The position numbers and the translations under genes are program-made. DNA of 26,213 bases from Pseudomonadota bacterium (lineage in GTDB: Bacteria > Pseudomonadota > Alphaproteobacteria > Rhizobiales > Xanthobacteraceae), in contig JAEZFA010000127.1 of assembly GCA_023417665.1 (NCBI GenBank), positions 1 to 26,213 of the forward strand, in the 5' to 3' direction. The number at the start of each line of letters is the position of its first letter. Within the stretch, counting starts at the first letter, position 1. A model generated the notes under the pieces. The model ran no database searches. It saw only the letters and a program-made list of their open reading frames with translations, and was not told the DNA's origin. Positions 23,299-26,213 of this stretch are shown in pieces.

Positions 23299-24339
23299 TC
23301 ACGCCGCAGCTTTCGGATTCTGTTGCAAGGCTCCCATGCCGTTGGCACGACGCAGATTGCCGTAGAACTGCCGGGCACTTTCGGCCCATGAAAATTGCAG
23401 CGCATGCGCGCGGCATCGCTGCCGCGGAATGGCAAGCGCCGCGGTCGCCGCGCGGCGCAGATCGTCATGCAGGACGCCGGCGCCGGACTGGCCGATCACA
23501 TCGAGAGGTCCGGCGACCGGAAAGGCGGCGACCGGAACGCCGCTGGCCAGCGCTTCCAGAAGCACGATGCCGAACGTGTCGGTCAGACTCGGAAACACAA
23601 ACACATCTGCCGAAGCGAAATAGCGCGCGAGTGCCTCGCCTTGCTGCGCGCCGGAAAAATGCACGTCGGGATAGCGCGCGGAAAGAACCGCGCGCGCCGG
23701 GCCGTCGCCGACCACGAGTTTCGATCCCGGAAGATCGAGCGCAAGGAACGCTTCGATATTCTTCTCGACCGCAACACGGCCGGCATACAGAAAGATCGGC
23801 CGCGCAAACGCCAGCCGCTCCGCCTTGCCGGGATGGAACAGTTCCGCGTCCACGCCGCGCGACCATTGCATCAGATTTTGATAGCCCTGCGCCGCAAGGT
23901 CCTGCTCGAGCGACCGGGTCGAAACCATGGTCGCGGCCGCTGCCGCGTGAAATATCCGCAACAGCGAGGCAAGCGGCCATGCCGGCACCGGCAGCCGCGC
24001 GGAAAGATATTCCGGGAAGCGCGTGTGATAGCTGGTCGTGAAAGCGCGGCCCTGCCGGATGCAGTAGCGCCGCGCGAGCAGCCCGAGCGGGCCTTCGGTC
24101 GCGATATGGATGCAATCCGGCGCGGCGCGCCCGATCGCCTGCGCGACCTGAAACGGTGTCGCAAGCGCGAGGCGGATTTCGGCATAGCCGGGCATGGCGA
24201 CCGAACGGAAACCCTGCGGCGTGAGATATTCCGCAGTGAATCCGAACGTCTCCGCATGCTTGCCGATTTCGGTCAGCGAGCGCACCACGCCATTGATCTG
24301 CGGATGCCAGGCGTCGGTGACGATCAGGACTTTTCTCAT
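23299..24339 (-). CDS. agt: GT4 glycosyltransferase, likely Agt-type glycolipid synthase
   Basis: A 346-residue glycosyltransferase of GT-B fold. Seen motifs are INGVVRSL (15-22), TSYHTRFPEY (102-111), SRGVD (160-164), GRV..EKN (187-194, donor phosphate grip) and SLTDTFGIVLLEALASG (251-267), the EX7E region with Asp at the first acidic place. The gene overlaps the PlcP-like gene by four bases (ATGA). In Agrobacterium and marine alphaproteobacteria, a GT4 enzyme (Agt) beside PlcP makes monoglucosyl and glucuronosyl diacylglycerol under phosphate shortage. The gene order here supports the same role; the sugar used cannot be read from sequence. The ATG at 24339 is chosen over the longer reading to 24633, whose extra residues lie inside the PlcP-like gene. 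Confidence 0.85.
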   Translation of the reverse strand: MRKVLIVTDAWHPQINGVVRSLTEIGKHAETFGFTAEYLTPQGFRSVAMPGYAEIRLALATPFQVAQAIGRAAPDCIHIATEGPLGLLARRYCIRQGRAFTTSYHTRFPEYLSARLPVPAWPLASLLRIFHAAAAATMVSTRSLEQDLAAQGYQNLMQWSRGVDAELFHPGKAERLAFARPIFLYAGRVAVEKNIEAFLALDLPGSKLVVGDGPARAVLSARYPDVHFSGAQQGEALARYFASADVFVFPSLTDTFGIVLLEALASGVPVAAFPVAGPLDVIGQSGAGVLHDDLRRAATAALAIPRQRCRAHALQFSWAESARQFYGNLRRANGMGALQQNPKAAA

Positions 24340-25184
24340 GCCGCGGCGGGGATGCCCTTGTCCGTTTCGACACGCAACGGCAGCAGGCCCGGCTGCAGCG
24401 GCGTCCAGGTCAGCAATTCGAAACTGCCGTCGGCATGTTCGGCAAGCGCGGTGCAGCTTTCGACCCAGTCGCCGCAGTTCATGTAACAGGTGCCGTAAAG
24501 ATCGTGGATCGTGGCGTGATGGATGTGACCGCAGATCACGCCTTCGACGTTCTGCTTGCGCGCCTCCAGCGCCACCGCCTGCTCGAACTCGCCGATGAAG
24601 TTCACGGCGTTCTTCACTTTGTACTTCGCCCATTTGGAAAGCGACCAGTACGGGAAGCCGAGCTTGCGGCGGAAGAAATTGAAGTAGCGGTTCGCGGAGA
24701 TCGCAAAATCATAGGCCCAGTCGCCGAGATAGGCGAGCCAGCGCGCGTTGCGCACCACGACGTCGAACACGTCGCCATGCAGCACCAGAAACTTGCGGCC
24801 GTCGGCCGCTTCATGGATCGCACTCTCCATGACCTCGATGCCGCCGAAATGCGTGCCGTAATAGTCGCGCAGGAATTCGTCGTGATTGCCCGGGATATAG
24901 ATGATGCGCGCGCCCTTGCGCGCCTTGCGCAGCAGCTTCTGCACCACGTCGTTATGCGCCTGCGGCCAGAACCACGACGAGCGCATGCGCCATCCATCGA
25001 CGATATCGCCGACGAGATAGATCACGTCCGCATCGTGGTCGCGCAGGAAGTTGAGGAAGAGATCGGCCTGGCAGCCGCGCGAGCCGAGATGCACGTCGGA
25101 GATGAAGAGGGTGCGGAATTTCCGGCCGGCAGCGGGGTCCGTGTCTCCGGAATTGTTCTGGAAGGATACCGGGATCTGCAACAT
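24336..25184 (-). CDS. plcP: PlcP-type phospholipase C (metallophosphoesterase)
   Basis: A 282-residue calcineurin-like phosphoesterase. Metal ligands are visible: Asp30 and His32 (ISDVHLG), Asp60 (LVGDIVDGW), Asn100-His101 (PGNHDEF), His136 (LHGD) and His220/His222 (GHIHHA). It is easily annotated as UDP-2,3-diacylglucosamine diphosphatase, but segments such as VVRNARWLAYLGDWAYD, WSLSKWAKYKVKNAVN and MNCGDWVESC match the Sinorhizobium PlcP group. PlcP cuts phospholipid to diacylglycerol, freeing phosphate during phosphate limitation. The overlapping glycosyltransferase gene would use the diacylglycerol. No signal peptide or membrane helix is seen, so it is cytoplasmic or membrane-associated. 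An LpxH-like role remains the alternative. Confidence 0.85.
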   Translation of the reverse strand: MLQIPVSFQNNSGDTDPAAGRKFRTLFISDVHLGSRGCQADLFLNFLRDHDADVIYLVGDIVDGWRMRSSWFWPQAHNDVVQKLLRKARKGARIIYIPGNHDEFLRDYYGTHFGGIEVMESAIHEAADGRKFLVLHGDVFDVVVRNARWLAYLGDWAYDFAISANRYFNFFRRKLGFPYWSLSKWAKYKVKNAVNFIGEFEQAVALEARKQNVEGVICGHIHHATIHDLYGTCYMNCGDWVESCTALAEHADGSFELLTWTPLQPGLLPLRVETDKGIPAAA

Positions 25185-25206
25185 GGCGCCCGAGTAACCG
25201 ATTCAG

Positions 25207-25224
25207 ACAACACTTATGTGACGA
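25207..25224 (-). promoter_or_regulatory. Weak Pho-box-like site before the PlcP-like gene
   Basis: On the minus strand, TCGTCAC, ATAA and GTGTTGT follow one another, the 7-4-7 layout of a PhoB box (CTGTCAT-N4-CTGTCAT). Only about nine of the fourteen half-site bases fit, so this is weak. It sits 23 bases upstream of the plcP-like ATG, and phosphate control would fit the gene pair. Confidence 0.22.
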
Positions 25225-25249
25225 AAGCCGCCCCCCGCGTCACGCAAGA

Positions 25250-25888
25250 TCAGACAAACAGAACCGCGATCGAAAGCACGAGAATTGCGGCAAGCGTGTA
25301 GTTGAAGATACGTCGTTTCCGCGCGTCCTTCAGCATCGCGGCAATCGCAACACCGAACAGGCACCACAGCACCAGCGATGGGAAAGTCACGGCCACCGAA
25401 GCAAGCGTGAAGATGCCGACTTCCCGGAAGAACGCGTCGGCCGGAAGACCCGGCGTCGTGAAGGCGGCAAGCGCACCGAGCGCGATCGACCAGGCTTTCG
25501 GATTGAGCCACTGAAAGAAGAACGCCTCGAAGAAGCCGACCGGCCGCGCGGTTCCCGCCGACTGCGGAGCATTGGCGCGCACCAGCTTCCACGCGAGATA
25601 GAGCAGGAACGCAGCCCCCACATAGCGCATCGCGTTGTGAAGCCACGGCAGAACCTTGAAAAGTTCGCCGAGCCCGAGCCCTAACGCCGCCAGCATCAGC
25701 GGATAGCCGACGGAAACGCCGAGCATCTGCGGCAGCGTTTTCCGGAATCCGAACGTCGCCCCCGACAAGGTCGAGATCGTGTTGTTCGGCCCCGGCGTGA
25801 TGGCGCCGGCCAGCGAAAAAAGTGTGAATGCGAGCAGTTGTTCGGGCAAAGCCGGCGCTCTTTGCCACAATGGCGAGGTACGCGCCAT
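25250..25888 (-). CDS. LysE/RhtB-family amino-acid exporter
   Basis: A 212-residue inner-membrane protein with about six hydrophobic helices. The N-terminal GAITPGPNNTI (29-39) is the family signature, and FFFQWLNPKAWSIALGA in the middle is the second conserved block (NPK). Such proteins export amino acids (lysine, threonine, homoserine) or similar compounds by proton exchange; the cargo is unknown. It is 65 bases upstream of the PlcP-like gene on the same strand, and divergent from the MgtC gene. A linked transcript with plcP is possible but not shown. Confidence 0.9.
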   Translation of the reverse strand: MARTSPLWQRAPALPEQLLAFTLFSLAGAITPGPNNTISTLSGATFGFRKTLPQMLGVSVGYPLMLAALGLGLGELFKVLPWLHNAMRYVGAAFLLYLAWKLVRANAPQSAGTARPVGFFEAFFFQWLNPKAWSIALGALAAFTTPGLPADAFFREVGIFTLASVAVTFPSLVLWCLFGVAIAAMLKDARKRRIFNYTLAAILVLSIAVLFV

Positions 25889-25947
25889 GCGGCGCTGCGC
25901 ATTGCAGGGCCCCGTATTTTCCTTTTAGCTGCCACCCGAATTTCTAC

Positions 25948-25951
25948 GAGG
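25948..25951 (+). promoter_or_regulatory. Ribosome binding site fixing the MgtC TTG start
   Basis: GAGG lies five bases before the TTG at 25957, and no ATG or GTG lies close by in frame that would give the family N-terminus. Confidence 0.6.
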
Positions 25952-25956
25952 CCGCA

Positions 25957-26213
25957 TTGACGCTCAATCCACACACGCTGGAGATTCTGGGACACCTCGC
26001 GGCGGCGTGGCTCGCGGGCAGCCTGATCGGCCTCGAGCGCAGCTTTCGCGGCAGACCGGCCGGCTTCCGCACCCACGCGCTGGTGTCATTGGCCTCCGCG
26101 CTTCTGATGCTGATTACCGCCTATCCGCAGGACTGGCTTCCCGCCGACGCGCGCAGCGCCGGCGTCAACACCATCCTCGATCCGCAGCGCATGGCCCAGG
26201 GCATCATGACCGG
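25957..26213 (+). CDS. MgtC/SapB-family membrane protein (5' part)
   Basis: The first 85 codons of a gene that runs off the right edge. The membrane helix LAAAWLAGSLIGLERSFRG, then RPAGFRTHALVSLASALLML and DPQRMAQGIMTG, follow the MgtC/SapB signature (IGLER..GR..G.RTH.LV..G). MgtC proteins help survival at low magnesium and in phagosomes and affect phosphate homeostasis and the F-ATPase in Salmonella; in free-living bacteria the role is less clear. The TTG start is supported by a GAGG site. The C-terminal half is outside the window. Confidence 0.9.
   Translation, partial: MTLNPHTLEILGHLAAAWLAGSLIGLERSFRGRPAGFRTHALVSLASALLMLITAYPQDWLPADARSAGVNTILDPQRMAQGIMT

Noticed and set aside
24336..25184. 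LpxH (UDP-2,3-diacylglucosamine diphosphatase) of lipid A synthesis
   Set aside because: Family-level motifs fit, but the gene context with a GT4 enzyme and PlcP-like segments favours phospholipase C; not fully excluded.
1..26213. Mobile element, prophage, toxin-antitoxin or defence island
   Set aside because: No transposase, integrase, terminal repeats, phage genes or abrupt composition change were seen; the genes look like core or stable chromosomal genes.

Overview
The window reads as chromosome of a GC-rich alphaproteobacterium of the order Hyphomicrobiales (Rhizobiales), probably near Bradyrhizobiaceae/Xanthobacteraceae. The pointers are a growth-pole-ring (GPR/RgsE-type) polar growth protein, a DUF3551 protein, a TrxB-like ferredoxin-NADP reductase, an alphaproteobacterial LexA box (GTTC-N7-GTTC), and a PlcP/Agt lipid-remodelling pair. 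I see no insertion sequence, prophage, CRISPR array, tRNA or rRNA. Genes are tightly packed; the largest gene-free stretch (4978-5268) is under 300 bases.

Layout. 1-5268: a Y-family DNA polymerase behind a perfect SOS box; a small secreted DUF3551 protein (-); a polytopic membrane protein of unknown function (+); and a two-gene minus-strand unit of ferredoxin-NADP reductase followed by an alpha/beta hydrolase. 5269-7416: a TonB-dependent heme/hemoproteins receptor closed by a strong terminator. 7473-9953: an AraC/GyrI-like regulator overlapping a VOC-family gene, then an exported hydrolase with an extra C-terminal module. 9922-11004 (-): an adrenodoxin-type ferredoxin, an Hpt phosphotransfer protein and a small conserved unknown protein. 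11247-15041: the large GPR-like coiled-coil protein with 22-residue repeats. 15120-18610 (-): an MCE lipid-transport operon (STAS-MlaE permease, MlaF ATPase, MCE protein, PqiC-like lipoprotein). 18702-20860: a dipeptide epimerase (+) and an MFS transporter (-) meeting tail to tail. 20934-21797: a CheZ-type phosphatase. 21804-25888 (-): LysE exporter, PlcP-like phospholipase, Agt-like glycosyltransferase, threonine dehydratase-like enzyme and a DUF4189 protein. 25957-end: the start of an MgtC/SapB gene.

The common theme is the cell envelope: polar growth (GPR), phospholipid transport (MCE operon), phosphate-saving lipid exchange (PlcP cuts phospholipid to diacylglycerol, Agt glycosylates it), peptidoglycan peptide recycling (epimerase) and heme uptake.

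The most interesting points are: (1) the MCE operon looks like a minimal Pqi-type bridge, with a single-MCE protein that has a long helical tail containing an 18-residue tandem repeat plus a PqiC-like lipoprotein; (2) an unreported-looking module shared by the hydrolase C-terminus and the stand-alone DUF4189 protein; (3) the perfect SOS box before the Y-family polymerase; (4) the PlcP-Agt pair with a weak Pho-box-like site; and (5) the GPR repeat block. Most remaining genes look ordinary. Function calls come from reading motifs, not from database searches.
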